This document shows positions 26,701 through 35,661 of a stretch of DNA of 64,000 bases, piece after piece. The notes below the pieces were generated by a model that was given only the letters and a program-made list of their open reading frames with translations, had not been told where the DNA came from and ran no database searches. Each line of letters starts with the position of its first letter. Within the stretch, counting starts at the first letter, position 1. The stretch is from positions 124,001-188,000 of IMG/VR virus record IMGVR_UViG_3300008740_000001; one strand, 5' to 3'. Source of the stretch: a virus. The position numbers and the translations under genes are program-made.

Positions 26701-27018
26701 ATGAGTGATACAACCTTCATACCGTTCAACCGGTATATTTTAGTAAAGAGGCCTCCGCCTCTTGAGTCATCGGATTCAACAGGAATCCTTCTTCCAGACG
26801 AATACAAGAAAACACAGAGTCTTTATGAAACTGTGACTGTGGTGCGTACATCGCCAAACTGCGCCTTCAAAGACAGGATCAAGCCGGGATCTCAGATCGT
26901 GGTTCTTACAAATTTTTTGGAAGAAATCGAAATAGCTGGCGATATTATCACAGTTGTTCTCGAAAATCATGTTTTTGGCAAGTTGTCTTGCCACCTAGGT
27001 GAGCAGCATGGACAGTAA
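26701..27018 (+). CDS. GroES-like co-chaperonin (T4 gp31-type, putative)
   Basis: A 105-residue protein with the co-chaperonin layout: 'FNRYILVKRPPP' aligns with the GroES N-terminal strand, 'STGILLPDEYKKTQ' sits where the mobile loop and GI(V/L)L motif lie, and 'DRIKPGSQIVVL' then 'DIITVVLENHVFGKL' match the barrel end. A GroEL homologue is encoded at 43553, which makes a phage-encoded chaperonin pair plausible, though the two genes are far apart. A short SH3-like protein of other function remains possible. Confidence 0.55.
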   Translation: MSDTTFIPFNRYILVKRPPPLESSDSTGILLPDEYKKTQSLYETVTVVRTSPNCAFKDRIKPGSQIVVLTNFLEEIEIAGDIITVVLENHVFGKLSCHLGEQHGQ

Positions 27019-27226
27019 CCAACGTGCCTCGCTAGACGACAATCAGATGCTTTTTACGCTTTTGGCTGCGCTTGTCAAGCGTTCTGGCGGCGAGATTCGA
27101 ATTCCCGAAAACGAAATGGACGGGGTGACGAAGAAGGACATGGTGATGTTGTACTATGATCAAGAACAGAAAGAATTGATTTTGGCTACACATTTCCTCA
27201 CAAATAGAGAAGAGACAGAGCACTAG
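27008..27226 (+). CDS. Uncharacterised small protein
   Basis: 72 residues from ATG 27008 (an in-frame GTG at 26999 is possible). It overlaps the end of the GroES-like gene. It is hydrophobic near the N-terminus ('NQMLFTLLAALVKRSGGEI') followed by a short beta-like segment ending 'ELILATHFLTNREETEH'. No motif recognised; probably soluble and helical. Confidence 0.55.
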   Translation: MDSNQRASLDDNQMLFTLLAALVKRSGGEIRIPENEMDGVTKKDMVMLYYDQEQKELILATHFLTNREETEH

Positions 27227-27235
27227 GGAGTAAAA

Positions 27236-27799
27236 ATGAGTAATGATTTGCCTTTACCAAAGGCTCGAAATCTATATTTAGCAAAGCAGGTAGACCAAGC
27301 ATCTATGAATGCGCTGACAAAGGGCATTCTTGAAATTAATGATGACGATGAATATCTCAAAAAGCTATATGCAGTACATGACTTGGAATACAATCCAAAA
27401 CCTATAAAAATCTATATTGATTCTTATGGTGGGGCAGTGTACCAATGTTTTGGTTTGCTCGGCGTGATCGAGAAGAGCGGAACTCCCGTTCACACTATTG
27501 TCACGGGAGCAGCAATGTCTTGCGGATTTATGATTCTCATCAGTGGCCACCATAGGATGGGATATCCGCTATCTACCCCTCTTTATCATCAGGTTTCTTC
27601 TGGATTTTGGGGGAAGGTGCAGGACATAGAAGAAAAGCTAGAAGAGACCAAGAGATTGCAGAAAAAGATTGAAGAGATAACAATTTCTAAAACACAGATT
27701 TCAAAGAAAAAGTTAACTGATATTCTAAAGAAAAAGACCGATTGGTACATGACCGCAGAGGAGGCTTTGGGTTTAGGCGTTATTGATGAGATTGTCTGA
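27236..27799 (+). CDS. ClpP-like serine protease (first of two)
   Basis: A 187-residue protein of ClpP/crotonase fold. 'IKIYIDSYGGAVYQ' (57-70) is the oxyanion-hole strand; Ser95 in 'GAAMSCGF' and His118 in 'PLYHQVSSG' fill the catalytic Ser and His places; 'YMTAEEALGLGVIDEI' closes the fold. It has no ClpX-docking domain or propeptide that I can see. It could degrade host or phage proteins with a host Clp ATPase, or act alone. SD GGGAGT precedes the ATG. Confidence 0.85.
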   Translation: MSNDLPLPKARNLYLAKQVDQASMNALTKGILEINDDDEYLKKLYAVHDLEYNPKPIKIYIDSYGGAVYQCFGLLGVIEKSGTPVHTIVTGAAMSCGFMILISGHHRMGYPLSTPLYHQVSSGFWGKVQDIEEKLEETKRLQKKIEEITISKTQISKKKLTDILKKKTDWYMTAEEALGLGVIDEIV

Positions 27800-28634
27800 T
27801 AAGCACGTTTATCATTATGACAAGGTAATTGTTGGCAATTCTTTATCGGCATTATTATGCGGTTATCATACGGCCACACCGGTTCTTTCCTTGAATCCTC
27901 GACTGCCTCTGTTCTTTGAGAGATTCGAGCCAAATGTAAACTTGGAATTTTTGGGAATCAAAAACGAATCGCGTCAAATTCAAACCAATGTGGGTGAAGA
28001 AACTGTTGGAATAGAGAAAAGTAAAGTTTACCGCCGGCTCATTATGATTATGTCAATGGCCGGCCTGTTACCAATCGGCGCTAAAGCAAAATCGATGCGC
28101 CTCATGGAAGAAAAAAAGATAAGAGTAGTTTTGGACCATGCCAGAGCAGCCAACTTCGTTTGCGAGAATATAACAGTATTCGGAGATAATCTGTTAGAGC
28201 CAGAAATCCCTCCAGAACAATATATGGTTTTAGATTGGATGAATGTGCGCTCTGGCATGGTTCACCCTTATGACCGCATAAGTTCAGATTCAGACTTTGT
28301 TAACTGTATACATTTTTACCCTTCTAAGCGGATTGATGGCAGTCATTTGGACAAGAAAGACTTGGTGTGCGTATCATATCTCACAAGAGAGCAAATGGAG
28401 AATTACGAGTACTCAGACACTTATGCAAGATTCGAGATATCTGATCGCATGAAGGCTTTAGGCATTCGTGGAGCCCGCAATGGCAGGGATCCATCCAACC
28501 CAGAGAGATACAAATACTATGCGCTAAAGATCGAATCTGACCGACGAGAAGCAATGCGAGTGCCTCGTTCCGTCATCTTTGAACCAAAGGCAACCACGGA
28601 TTCATACTTGCAGTATTTGACAGAGAACTTGTGA
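27786..28634 (+). CDS. Uncharacterised protein with Rossmann-like N-terminus
   Basis: 282 residues from ATG 27786, overlapping the protease gene by 14 bases. The N-terminus 'YDKVIVGNSLSALLCGYH' resembles the first strand and glycine turn of FAD/NAD-binding folds, but the turn reads GNSLSA rather than GxGxxG and no second dinucleotide motif is evident. The remainder has no familiar motif. It overlaps the following sugar-nucleotidyltransferase-like gene by 4 bases, so the two probably act together. Confidence 0.5.
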   Translation: MRLSDKHVYHYDKVIVGNSLSALLCGYHTATPVLSLNPRLPLFFERFEPNVNLEFLGIKNESRQIQTNVGEETVGIEKSKVYRRLIMIMSMAGLLPIGAKAKSMRLMEEKKIRVVLDHARAANFVCENITVFGDNLLEPEIPPEQYMVLDWMNVRSGMVHPYDRISSDSDFVNCIHFYPSKRIDGSHLDKKDLVCVSYLTREQMENYEYSDTYARFEISDRMKALGIRGARNGRDPSNPERYKYYALKIESDRREAMRVPRSVIFEPKATTDSYLQYLTENL

Positions 28635-29512
28635 GATTACGCCAAAGACACATCGCTGGCATCATCCCGGTGGCCGGCCGCGAAGATATTTTCGGTTTCG
28701 AATGGCCAGACTGTGTAATGCCTTTATCCGAAGATTATACTTGCGTCGAACGAAGTGTGCTTGAGTGCGCTTATGCTGGTTGTAAGACAATTTGGGTAAT
28801 TTGCAACGACGATGTGGCTCCCGTGTTAAAACACCGCATAGGCGAATATGTAAACGATCCAGTTTGGCAACATAGAAAAGACAAATATCCAAGTGATAGT
28901 CGCCGCATTATACCAGTCTTTTATGTCCCGACACATCCAAAAGATGTCAACAAGAGAGATTGTATGGCTTGGAGTATTATCTATGGTGCCCTAACTGCTT
29001 TTAAGATTGGTTCATCTCTTAGTAAATGGGTGGCTCCGTATCGATATTACGTGTCTTTTCCATACGGGATATATGATCCTTCTGTTATCCGAGAGCACAG
29101 AAATAGTATTAAAAAAGAAGAGGTTTTCGCCCTATCTTACGAGCAAAACACAGCAAAAGAGAATAAGTATTTGGGCTTTACCTTTGGGAAAGAAGAATGG
29201 CTAGAGTTTAGGCGGGTCATCCGCTCGGGAACGGGCATGTTCACGTCAGACAACATGGCAGAGGGCAAGTATCCCAGAACATTGTTGCCACTAGCTGAAA
29301 GATATTCCGCCAAAAATTTTTCACTTAGTAAAGTTCTGGCAGCCCTACAACCTACAAATTTAGTCGAGATTGATAGTTATAACTCAATAGACAGTTGGCA
29401 GGATTACGTCGATTATATGGCGTCCGAAAATATTTTAAAAAAACCACATAACTACTTGACAAGTGGTAAGAAATTGAATACAATATATAAAGAAGATAAG
29501 GAGTCTCAATGA
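28631..29512 (+). CDS. Nucleotidyltransferase/glycosyltransferase-A-like protein
   Basis: A 293-residue protein with GTG start. The opening 'HIAGIIPVAGREDIFGF' followed by 'DCVMPLSEDYTCVERSV' and 'CAYAGCKTIWVICND' follows the layout of NDP-sugar pyrophosphorylases (nucleotide loop, then the sequence that addresses the base, then a Rossmann strand). The usual GxGxR loop is changed to VAGREDIFG, so activity is uncertain. It lies between the Rossmann-like protein and dnaE, and the dnaE promoter lies in its 3' end. Confidence 0.45.
   Translation: MRLRQRHIAGIIPVAGREDIFGFEWPDCVMPLSEDYTCVERSVLECAYAGCKTIWVICNDDVAPVLKHRIGEYVNDPVWQHRKDKYPSDSRRIIPVFYVPTHPKDVNKRDCMAWSIIYGALTAFKIGSSLSKWVAPYRYYVSFPYGIYDPSVIREHRNSIKKEEVFALSYEQNTAKENKYLGFTFGKEEWLEFRRVIRSGTGMFTSDNMAEGKYPRTLLPLAERYSAKNFSLSKVLAALQPTNLVEIDSYNSIDSWQDYVDYMASENILKKPHNYLTSGKKLNTIYKEDKESQ
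29456..29484 (+). promoter_or_regulatory. Sigma70-type promoter for dnaE
   Basis: TTGACA (29456-29461), 17-base spacer, TACAAT (29479-29484), inside the 3' end of the previous gene and 24 bases before the dnaE start, with SD AAGGAG. Confidence 0.72.
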
Positions 29513-32500
29513 AAACAAACCCCAACAGGAAGAAGGGAAGTCTTCCCTTCGTAAACCTTCATGCTCACAGTGTGGCCGGATCGATCTTCGATGCGATTGG
29601 GTACCCGCAAGATCATATGGATTTCGCATATGAAAACGGGCTTAACGCCTTGGCACTCACAGATCATGGAAACATGAATGGATTGGCATATCAGGTCTTG
29701 CATGGTAAGAAAATGGCAGAAGAAGGAAGGGACTTCAAACCGATTTATGGTGTTGAGGCGTACTTCGTTCCGTCCCTTTCGCAATGGAGAACAGAGTATG
29801 AGAAGGTCATGGAGGATAAGAAGAAGGCACGCTCTTCTGCCAAGGGTCTTCAATCCGGCGCAACCGTAGAGGACTCTCATGAGTCGAAGCGAGCAATGAA
29901 TAACGTTCTAAAGCGCCGCAGTCATTTGGTCCTGTTGGCTCAAAACCAAGAGGGCTTGAATAATATTTTCAAACTTATTTCTGAAAGTTATAAGGCAGAA
30001 AACTTTTATCGATATCCGCGTATTGATTACGCGCTTCTGGAGAAATATAGTGATGGCATTATTGCCTCATCTGCATGTCTGGGAGGTATTTATGCCGGAG
30101 ATTACTGGCGTGCTAGCACCTATGACGAGGAGGGAAATCGCACCGGCGTCGACACTGATGCTGCTTTGGAATCCATGAGGGAAACGACGCAGCGTATGCA
30201 GTCGATTTTCGGAGATAGGTGGTACGGAGAACTGCAGTGGAACAACATCAAGGAACAGCATGAGTTGAACAACATGATCATTCAAATGGCTACAGAGTTT
30301 GACATGGACTTGATTTCTACGGCAGATAGTCATTATCCAAATCCCGATGCTTGGAAGGATCGTGAACTCTATAATCGCCTAGGCTGGCTTGGCAAGGGGC
30401 GCCCATCGTGGGCCGAAGAAGATTCGGATCTACCTGTGGATGTCGATGAGATCGGGTACGAACTATATCCCAAGAATGGTGATCAGATGTGGGATTCGTA
30501 TAGAAAGTACTCCAAGCACTGCAATGTAGAATACGATGATACTGTGGTTCGCAACTCTATTACAAACAGTTACGCCATTGCAGAGGAACGCATTGAGCGC
30601 TTCTTTCCCGATAACACAGTTAGGCTTCCAGACTTTGTTGTTCCGGTTGGAATGACCGCAACTCAAGCATTAGTAAAGTTGTCCATGGATGGCCTTAACG
30701 AACTTGGCTTGGCTGAAAATGAAGAGTATCTTGGAAGACTTAAGTCGGAACTAAAGGTCATCGATGATCGAGGCTTCTCAAAGTACTTCTTGACTATGAA
30801 GGCGATCTCTGATCGTGCTACTGAGACGATGCTCACCGGGCCCGGTCGAGGCTCCGCTGCTGGCTCATTGGTGGCGTATGCTTTGAAGATTACACAAGTT
30901 GATCCGATTAAACACGGCTTGTTGTTCTCTAGATTTCTGCGTTCAGACGCAACGGACTACCCAGATATTGATTACGATGTGGCCGATCCGATGGCCCTTA
31001 AGGAGCAGCTAATTGAAGAATGGGGAGAGGATACCGTTGCTCCAATCTCTAACTGGAACACGCTGCAGCTTCGCTCCTTGATCAAAGACATTTCCAAGCT
31101 GTATGGTGTCGAATTTACCGAGGTTAATAAGGTGACATCTACAATGATGTCAGAGGCAACACCTGCTGCAAAGCAAAAGCATGGAATCAAGGCCGGCGTA
31201 TACGCGCCAACTTGGCAAGAAGTTGTCGAGTTCAGTCCTACGTTGCGTGATTTTCTAAACAAGTATCCAGATATCCGCACACACGTTGAAACTTTGGTTG
31301 GACAAGTCCGCTCGTGTTCCCGGCATGCCGGTGGTGTAGTGGTAGCCGAAAATCTTGATCGGCATATGCCGCTGATCAACTCGGGAGGAGTTAGGCAGAC
31401 CCCGTGGTCTGAGGGACAGAATGTCAGGCACCTTGAGCCCATGGGGTTCATTAAATTTGATATTCTGGGTCTGGCTAGTCTTCGGATGATCGACGGAGCT
31501 ATTCGCCACGTTCTCAAGAGGCACCATAACATAGAACAGCCCACATTCTCAGATGTGAAGGACTTTTATAATAAGCATCTCCATCCTGACACAATTGACT
31601 TTGATGATCAGGCAGTATATGAAAATGTTTTTCATGCAGCAAAGTGGGCCGGCGTGTTTCAGTTTACAGAGACTGGCTCACAGAACTTCTGTGTACGTGC
31701 ACAGCCACGCAGCATTATTGATCTGTCTGCAATCACTTCGATCTTTCGACCGGGCCCACTCTCGGCCGGCGTGGATACTGATTATGTGGACGCAAAAACT
31801 TCCCCGCAGTATATTAAGTATGCGCACCCGCTCGTGCAAGAGGTCACCGAGGAAACTTATGGATTTCTGATCTTTCAAGAGCAGATTGCCCTCTTGGCAC
31901 ATAAGCTTGGCAAAGATTTGAGTCTGGATGAGGGCAACAAGTTGCGCAAACTCCTTACCAAGAAGGGCACTGGCAGTGCGGCCCGCGAGAAGAAGCGAAT
32001 TCACAAGAAGTTTGTAGACGGTTGCACCGAAAAGGGAATGAAGAAGGATGTGGCGCAGAGACTCTGGGAGACATTTGAGTACTTCTCGGGATATGGCTTC
32101 AACAAGTCGCATGCAGTTTCATATAGTATTCTATCGTTCCAGTGCGCATGGTTGCTGAACTACTACCCGTCTGAGTGGGTGGCAGCATTTCTTGACAAGG
32201 AGCCGGAGTCTCGCAAGGAAAAGGCAATTGGTATTGCCAAGAGTCTTGGCTTTGAGATTGAGCCGCTGAACGTCAACACATCTGGCAGGGTGTGGGAGAT
32301 TACGGAATCTGGTACAACACTAGTCCAGCCGTTTAACTCGATTAAGGGTCTTGGTGATGCTGCGATTGATCAGATTTTAAACAATAGACCGTTTAATAAC
32401 ATTGAAGAGTTTTTGTTTAACGAAGAGATCTCTTATTCTAAGCTGAACAAGAAGGCTCTGGACGTATTGATCAGAAGTGAGGCCTTGGATACTCTCATGG

Positions 32501-32988
32501 ATGAGCGCTTTACCGGGGCGAAGCACTTCTGGTCTGCGGTGGCTGTGGACCGACCGAAGAATAAGAAGAAGTTTCTAGAGAACGTTGAGCTTTATCGACC
32601 AGAGGGAGATTTTACAGAAGAAGAGAAGATCCAGTCTATTGTTGATTTGACAGGATCGTTCCCTATGAGTCGAGTCATCGACGAAGATGTGATGCAAAGG
32701 CTTGAGGAAAAGTGTATCCCGCCCATCGCGGAATACGATTCAGACTTGCAAGTAACTTGGTTCATTCCTCGCAAGGTTACAGCTAAGAAAACAAAGAACG
32801 GCAAGCTCTATTGGATTCTAGAAGTTATTGATTCAACCAATTCGCTTACCAAGATTCGTTGTTGGGGCGTAAAGCCGGAGCAAGATCGTATTCTTATGAA
32901 CCGGCCCTATCTTGCTAGGTTGGACCACAATCAACAGTGGGGGTTCAGCACGCGCTCTATTCGATACAATTTTCGACTACTGGGATAA
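29509..32988 (+). CDS. dnaE: DNA polymerase III alpha subunit (family C)
   Basis: A full-length 1159-residue replicative polymerase. The N-terminal PHP domain has 'FVNLHAHSV' and 'ALALTDHGNMNG'. The palm has 'GPGRGSAAGSLVAYAL' and the catalytic 'PDIDYDV' (D486, D488). 'QVRSCSRHAGGVVV', 'SIFRPGPLSAG' and 'GYGFNKSHAVSYSILSFQ' are further DnaE markers, followed by a helix-hairpin-helix and OB-like C-terminus. It is the likely main replicase, with clamp and loader not visible here. It is an uncommon choice for a T4-type phage, most of which use family B polymerases. Own promoter at 29456. Confidence 0.96.
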   Translation: MKTNPNRKKGSLPFVNLHAHSVAGSIFDAIGYPQDHMDFAYENGLNALALTDHGNMNGLAYQVLHGKKMAEEGRDFKPIYGVEAYFVPSLSQWRTEYEKVMEDKKKARSSAKGLQSGATVEDSHESKRAMNNVLKRRSHLVLLAQNQEGLNNIFKLISESYKAENFYRYPRIDYALLEKYSDGIIASSACLGGIYAGDYWRASTYDEEGNRTGVDTDAALESMRETTQRMQSIFGDRWYGELQWNNIKEQHELNNMIIQMATEFDMDLISTADSHYPNPDAWKDRELYNRLGWLGKGRPSWAEEDSDLPVDVDEIGYELYPKNGDQMWDSYRKYSKHCNVEYDDTVVRNSITNSYAIAEERIERFFPDNTVRLPDFVVPVGMTATQALVKLSMDGLNELGLAENEEYLGRLKSELKVIDDRGFSKYFLTMKAISDRATETMLTGPGRGSAAGSLVAYALKITQVDPIKHGLLFSRFLRSDATDYPDIDYDVADPMALKEQLIEEWGEDTVAPISNWNTLQLRSLIKDISKLYGVEFTEVNKVTSTMMSEATPAAKQKHGIKAGVYAPTWQEVVEFSPTLRDFLNKYPDIRTHVETLVGQVRSCSRHAGGVVVAENLDRHMPLINSGGVRQTPWSEGQNVRHLEPMGFIKFDILGLASLRMIDGAIRHVLKRHHNIEQPTFSDVKDFYNKHLHPDTIDFDDQAVYENVFHAAKWAGVFQFTETGSQNFCVRAQPRSIIDLSAITSIFRPGPLSAGVDTDYVDAKTSPQYIKYAHPLVQEVTEETYGFLIFQEQIALLAHKLGKDLSLDEGNKLRKLLTKKGTGSAAREKKRIHKKFVDGCTEKGMKKDVAQRLWETFEYFSGYGFNKSHAVSYSILSFQCAWLLNYYPSEWVAAFLDKEPESRKEKAIGIAKSLGFEIEPLNVNTSGRVWEITESGTTLVQPFNSIKGLGDAAIDQILNNRPFNNIEEFLFNEEISYSKLNKKALDVLIRSEALDTLMDERFTGAKHFWSAVAVDRPKNKKKFLENVELYRPEGDFTEEEKIQSIVDLTGSFPMSRVIDEDVMQRLEEKCIPPIAEYDSDLQVTWFIPRKVTAKKTKNGKLYWILEVIDSTNSLTKIRCWGVKPEQDRILMNRPYLARLDHNQQWGFSTRSIRYNFRLLG

Positions 32989-33024
32989 GTTATGCTCTAA
33001 ATAAAGGTACGATTCTCTAAAAAT

Positions 33025-33040
33025 TTACTATTTATAAATG
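33025..33040 (+). promoter_or_regulatory. Late-promoter-type motif upstream of putative internal-protein operon
   Basis: TTACTATTTATAAATG, one of the two best copies of the late motif (the other at 47845 has an identical 15-base TACTATTTATAAATG core). It is followed by a GCAGGAG ribosome site and four overlapping genes. Confidence 0.7.
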
Positions 33041-33062
33041 CGAACCTGCAGGAGTCCCAAAT

Positions 33063-33509
33063 ATGTTTTTAACAGAAGACCTTTTGAAGAAGCTGATTTC
33101 AGAAATCAGAGATGAATATTTAACACAATTACCATCCACAGCGGATGCACCCATAAGCGATACGGAAGCCTCAATGGATGCTTTCACTGCCGAACTGGAA
33201 GAGATTGAGATCGATCCCGGCGAAGGCGTGCACTTTATGGGCAAAGCTATGAATTATGATGAGTTTTTGGCAATTCTTGGAAACTACATAGCAACCAGAG
33301 AGCAGCGTCGTCACGGAGGCCAGCCTGATAAGTATCTCCGAAAGGAAATTAAGGCTGCTGTGAGAGACGCCCTTGTTAGAGTCCCCCAGATGATAGCTGA
33401 TGCTATCGCAGAAGTGCTCGAAGACCGTCTTGAAGATGACAGTTGGGAGTATGGCCCAGAATCTAGACGACCCATGACGCCCGAAGAGAAGGAGGATTGG
33501 GGATTATGA
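33063..33509 (+). CDS. Putative late, capsid-associated protein
   Basis: A 148-residue acidic helical protein that opens 'MFLTEDLLKKLISEIRDEYL', an amphipathic helix similar to those of the next three genes, including an I-x-E ('LISEIRDE'). The remainder is charged and helical with no recognised domain. It is the first gene after the 33025 late motif and overlaps the next by 4 bases. A packaged internal or scaffold role is inferred from context. Confidence 0.55.
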   Translation: MFLTEDLLKKLISEIRDEYLTQLPSTADAPISDTEASMDAFTAELEEIEIDPGEGVHFMGKAMNYDEFLAILGNYIATREQRRHGGQPDKYLRKEIKAAVRDALVRVPQMIADAIAEVLEDRLEDDSWEYGPESRRPMTPEEKEDWGL

Positions 33510-34297
33510 AAATTACCAGAACAAGACTTAAGGAGATTCTCGCAGAGGAAATTACTCTTTATGAAAATTTCCGTGGCACTGCTGGTGGCTTACAATCACC
33601 GAGTGGGCTTACTCCGGAAGATATCGCCAATGAATTACTCCAGCAAGGAGTTAGCGACGAGGATGCCATAACGCAAGCAATCCTCGATGCCGGCGTCCAA
33701 GACGACAGCATACCAGATTTTGAAGATGCCGTTTGGGGAGAACTTGACAAGGCACAGAATTTACCAGAGTCACTAGAAGCTGCAGCCGGCCTGATGTCAC
33801 AAGCAGGTGTGTATACCAAACACCCCAAGGTACAGCAGCGACTGATGCGCGTGGTTCAGCAAGCGCGAGAGGCCGGATTGACCGACGAGGAAATCTTAGA
33901 GTTGACGCAGGGCCTTCTTGGGGCGGATATGATGCAGACTGCTGAAGAGGCACCCGATGAGGTGGGACTCGAAGAAGAACGCTTTATGGGCGGCCAAATC
34001 GATATCGAGCCTTTGTCCGACGAAGAGCAAGCTGCATCGACCGAGGCGTATTATGAGTTGTTTAACGTTCTCTTAGGCTCCAATCTTCCCGGCGACAAAC
34101 CTTCGGAGAAGCTAAAGTATGCGCTCCGCTGGATTGCAAAATTTGAACAGAGTGGAGAGGAGGATAGAGCATATCGAGCCAAGCTTGATGATGCGCCTGC
34201 GATGGGCCGCTTCGTTCGTGGACTCAAAGAGGTAGAAGGGCGCAAGGAACAATTAATTGATATTATTACGGAAGTGGTTCGAGATGAAATTTACTAA
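33506..34297 (+). CDS. Putative internal head protein with capsid-targeting-like N-terminus
   Basis: 263 residues from ATG 33506 (SD AAGGAGG). 'MKITRTRLKEILAEEI' has the features of T4 capsid-targeting sequences: a short amphipathic helix ending at an (I/L)-x-E site, here LAE. The body is acidic, Gln/Glu-rich and helical, with two repeated UBA-like segments ('ELLQQGVSDEDAITQAILDA' and 'QAREAGLTDEEILELTQGLL'). No catalytic motif. Probably co-assembled with the prohead core and matured by a prohead protease; inference. Confidence 0.6.
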   Translation: MKITRTRLKEILAEEITLYENFRGTAGGLQSPSGLTPEDIANELLQQGVSDEDAITQAILDAGVQDDSIPDFEDAVWGELDKAQNLPESLEAAAGLMSQAGVYTKHPKVQQRLMRVVQQAREAGLTDEEILELTQGLLGADMMQTAEEAPDEVGLEEERFMGGQIDIEPLSDEEQAASTEAYYELFNVLLGSNLPGDKPSEKLKYALRWIAKFEQSGEEDRAYRAKLDDAPAMGRFVRGLKEVEGRKEQLIDIITEVVRDEIY

Positions 34298-34691
34298 ATC
34301 GGACATAAGAGAAATCATCGCGGAAGAAATCGACAATATGCTGGCCGAAAGTCATGACGAAGAAAATGAAGGAGCTATGGCAGTTAACCAGCTGAACCAG
34401 ATTGGACAAATGTCTGCAGAGTTGGGAGATATGATTTCCGATGCTACAGACTTGGAAGAATGGGCAGAAGCGAAGATAACAAAGGCTCACGATTATCTCA
34501 ATACGGTATTGAATCATCTCGCCTCCTCACAGGAGCTTCACTCTCAAATCCCCGAAGAGCCAGATCCACTGAAGGCAGATGATGGTGCTGTGGAACCAGA
34601 TGCGGTTGAACCCCTGCGCTTAAAGACACCTACGCGTCAGAAAATTAATAGACTTAGAAGAAACTTGGCAACTGGGGATTGGTCAAGATGA
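34284..34691 (+). CDS. Putative internal head protein with capsid-targeting-like N-terminus (second)
   Basis: 135 residues from ATG 34284, overlapping the previous gene by 14 bases. It begins 'MKFTKSDIREIIAEEIDNML', a close match in pattern to its neighbours (K-x-T-K/R-x-x-[LI]-x-E-I-[IL]-A-E-E), while the rest is unrelated: acidic, with a coiled-coil-like middle and a basic C-terminus ('RQKINRLRRNLATGDWSR'). Confidence 0.58.
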   Translation: MKFTKSDIREIIAEEIDNMLAESHDEENEGAMAVNQLNQIGQMSAELGDMISDATDLEEWAEAKITKAHDYLNTVLNHLASSQELHSQIPEEPDPLKADDGAVEPDAVEPLRLKTPTRQKINRLRRNLATGDWSR

Positions 34692-35644
34692 GGGTCTCCA
34701 TGTCGCAACTGCAGAAGATTATTAAAGAAGAGCTTGACGAGGCCACCGCTCTGGGTACCTCTTGGGCGGACAAGATGGCTCGGGAGTATGGCGCATCGAG
34801 TCGCAAAGAAAAAGAGCGCGGCCGGAAGAGAAAAAAGGGCGACAAAGAAAAAGTCAAGGAAGAAGTCGAGGAACCGACCAGCTTTGCTCCAACAGCGGCA
34901 GAAGAGGCTCAAAAGATCAACGATCAAACTGGCTTGACTTATGTTACTGATCAATCGTATTGGGAGAGCATGGGTGTGAAGACGGGTGAAGACTTGGCAA
35001 GAACGGTTTTGTTTCAAACATATTCAGATACATACAAAGAATTATACGGGCACCGGCCCAGAGGCATGCCGTGGAAAGAAATGACACCTCAAGAGATTCA
35101 AGACGCTCAGGCTGCACTTGACGATGAGTGGATGGAACATCGCCATCATGATGATCAAGCTTGGAAAGACGACGATCCCGAATATATTGCACGCGCCAAA
35201 GAAATAGAAGCAGAATACGAAGCAGAGAAAGAAGCAGCCGCCAGCGCCGCCGAAGAAGAGAGAATGAAAACTCCCGAACAAGGCGAAGAGTTTCCCAAAC
35301 GCGCCGGGATGGGCAAAAGAATGAAGGAGACTAGCACAAGGAGAGGCACAGTGAAGATTACAACAGCAAAGTTAGACGAGATTATCAAAGAAGAGACAGA
35401 CTCGGCCATTAAAGAATGGGAAAATACCCGAGATTACCGCGAGGGCCTATATTCCGGCTTGGGCGAACCAGAACATGAAATGAGCGACGAGGGCAACAAT
35501 GTATTTGTAACCTCTGGTGATACGCCACCAGAGAGAGAAGGTTACCTTGAAGCGCGCATTATTGATGCGGTAACACTTTTGAAGCAGGGACACTCTGAAG
35601 AGGCGTTAGAAGAATTGATGAACGCCTTGACAACCAAGTTATAA
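34688..35644 (+). CDS. Putative internal head protein with two targeting-like motifs
   Basis: 318 residues from ATG 34688. 'MRVSMSQLQKIIKEELDEA' is the N-terminal targeting-like helix. A second copy, 'VKITTAKLDEIIKEETDS', occurs at about residue 222. That second copy starts with an in-frame GTG (35351) preceded by a good SD, AAGGAGAG, so the 3' third may also be made separately (97 residues) or reflect fusion of two genes. Between them lie Lys/Glu-rich charged clusters ('RKEKERGRKRKKGDKEKVKE'). No enzymatic motif. Confidence 0.58.
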   Translation: MRVSMSQLQKIIKEELDEATALGTSWADKMAREYGASSRKEKERGRKRKKGDKEKVKEEVEEPTSFAPTAAEEAQKINDQTGLTYVTDQSYWESMGVKTGEDLARTVLFQTYSDTYKELYGHRPRGMPWKEMTPQEIQDAQAALDDEWMEHRHHDDQAWKDDDPEYIARAKEIEAEYEAEKEAAASAAEEERMKTPEQGEEFPKRAGMGKRMKETSTRRGTVKITTAKLDEIIKEETDSAIKEWENTRDYREGLYSGLGEPEHEMSDEGNNVFVTSGDTPPEREGYLEARIIDAVTLLKQGHSEEALEELMNALTTKL

Positions 35645-35655
35645 TCTGTTATATT
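35627..35655 (+). promoter_or_regulatory. Sigma70-type promoter, probably giving a leaderless transcript
   Basis: TTGACA (35627-35632), 17-base spacer, TATATT (35650-35655). Transcription would start near 35662, exactly at the GTG of the next gene, and no SD is present. The promoter overlaps the 3' end of the previous gene. Confidence 0.75.
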
Positions 35656-35661
35656 ATATAA

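Noticed and set aside
29509-32988. Possible intein or intron in dnaE
   Set aside because: The reading frame is continuous and conserved motifs follow at normal spacing with no splice-type block.
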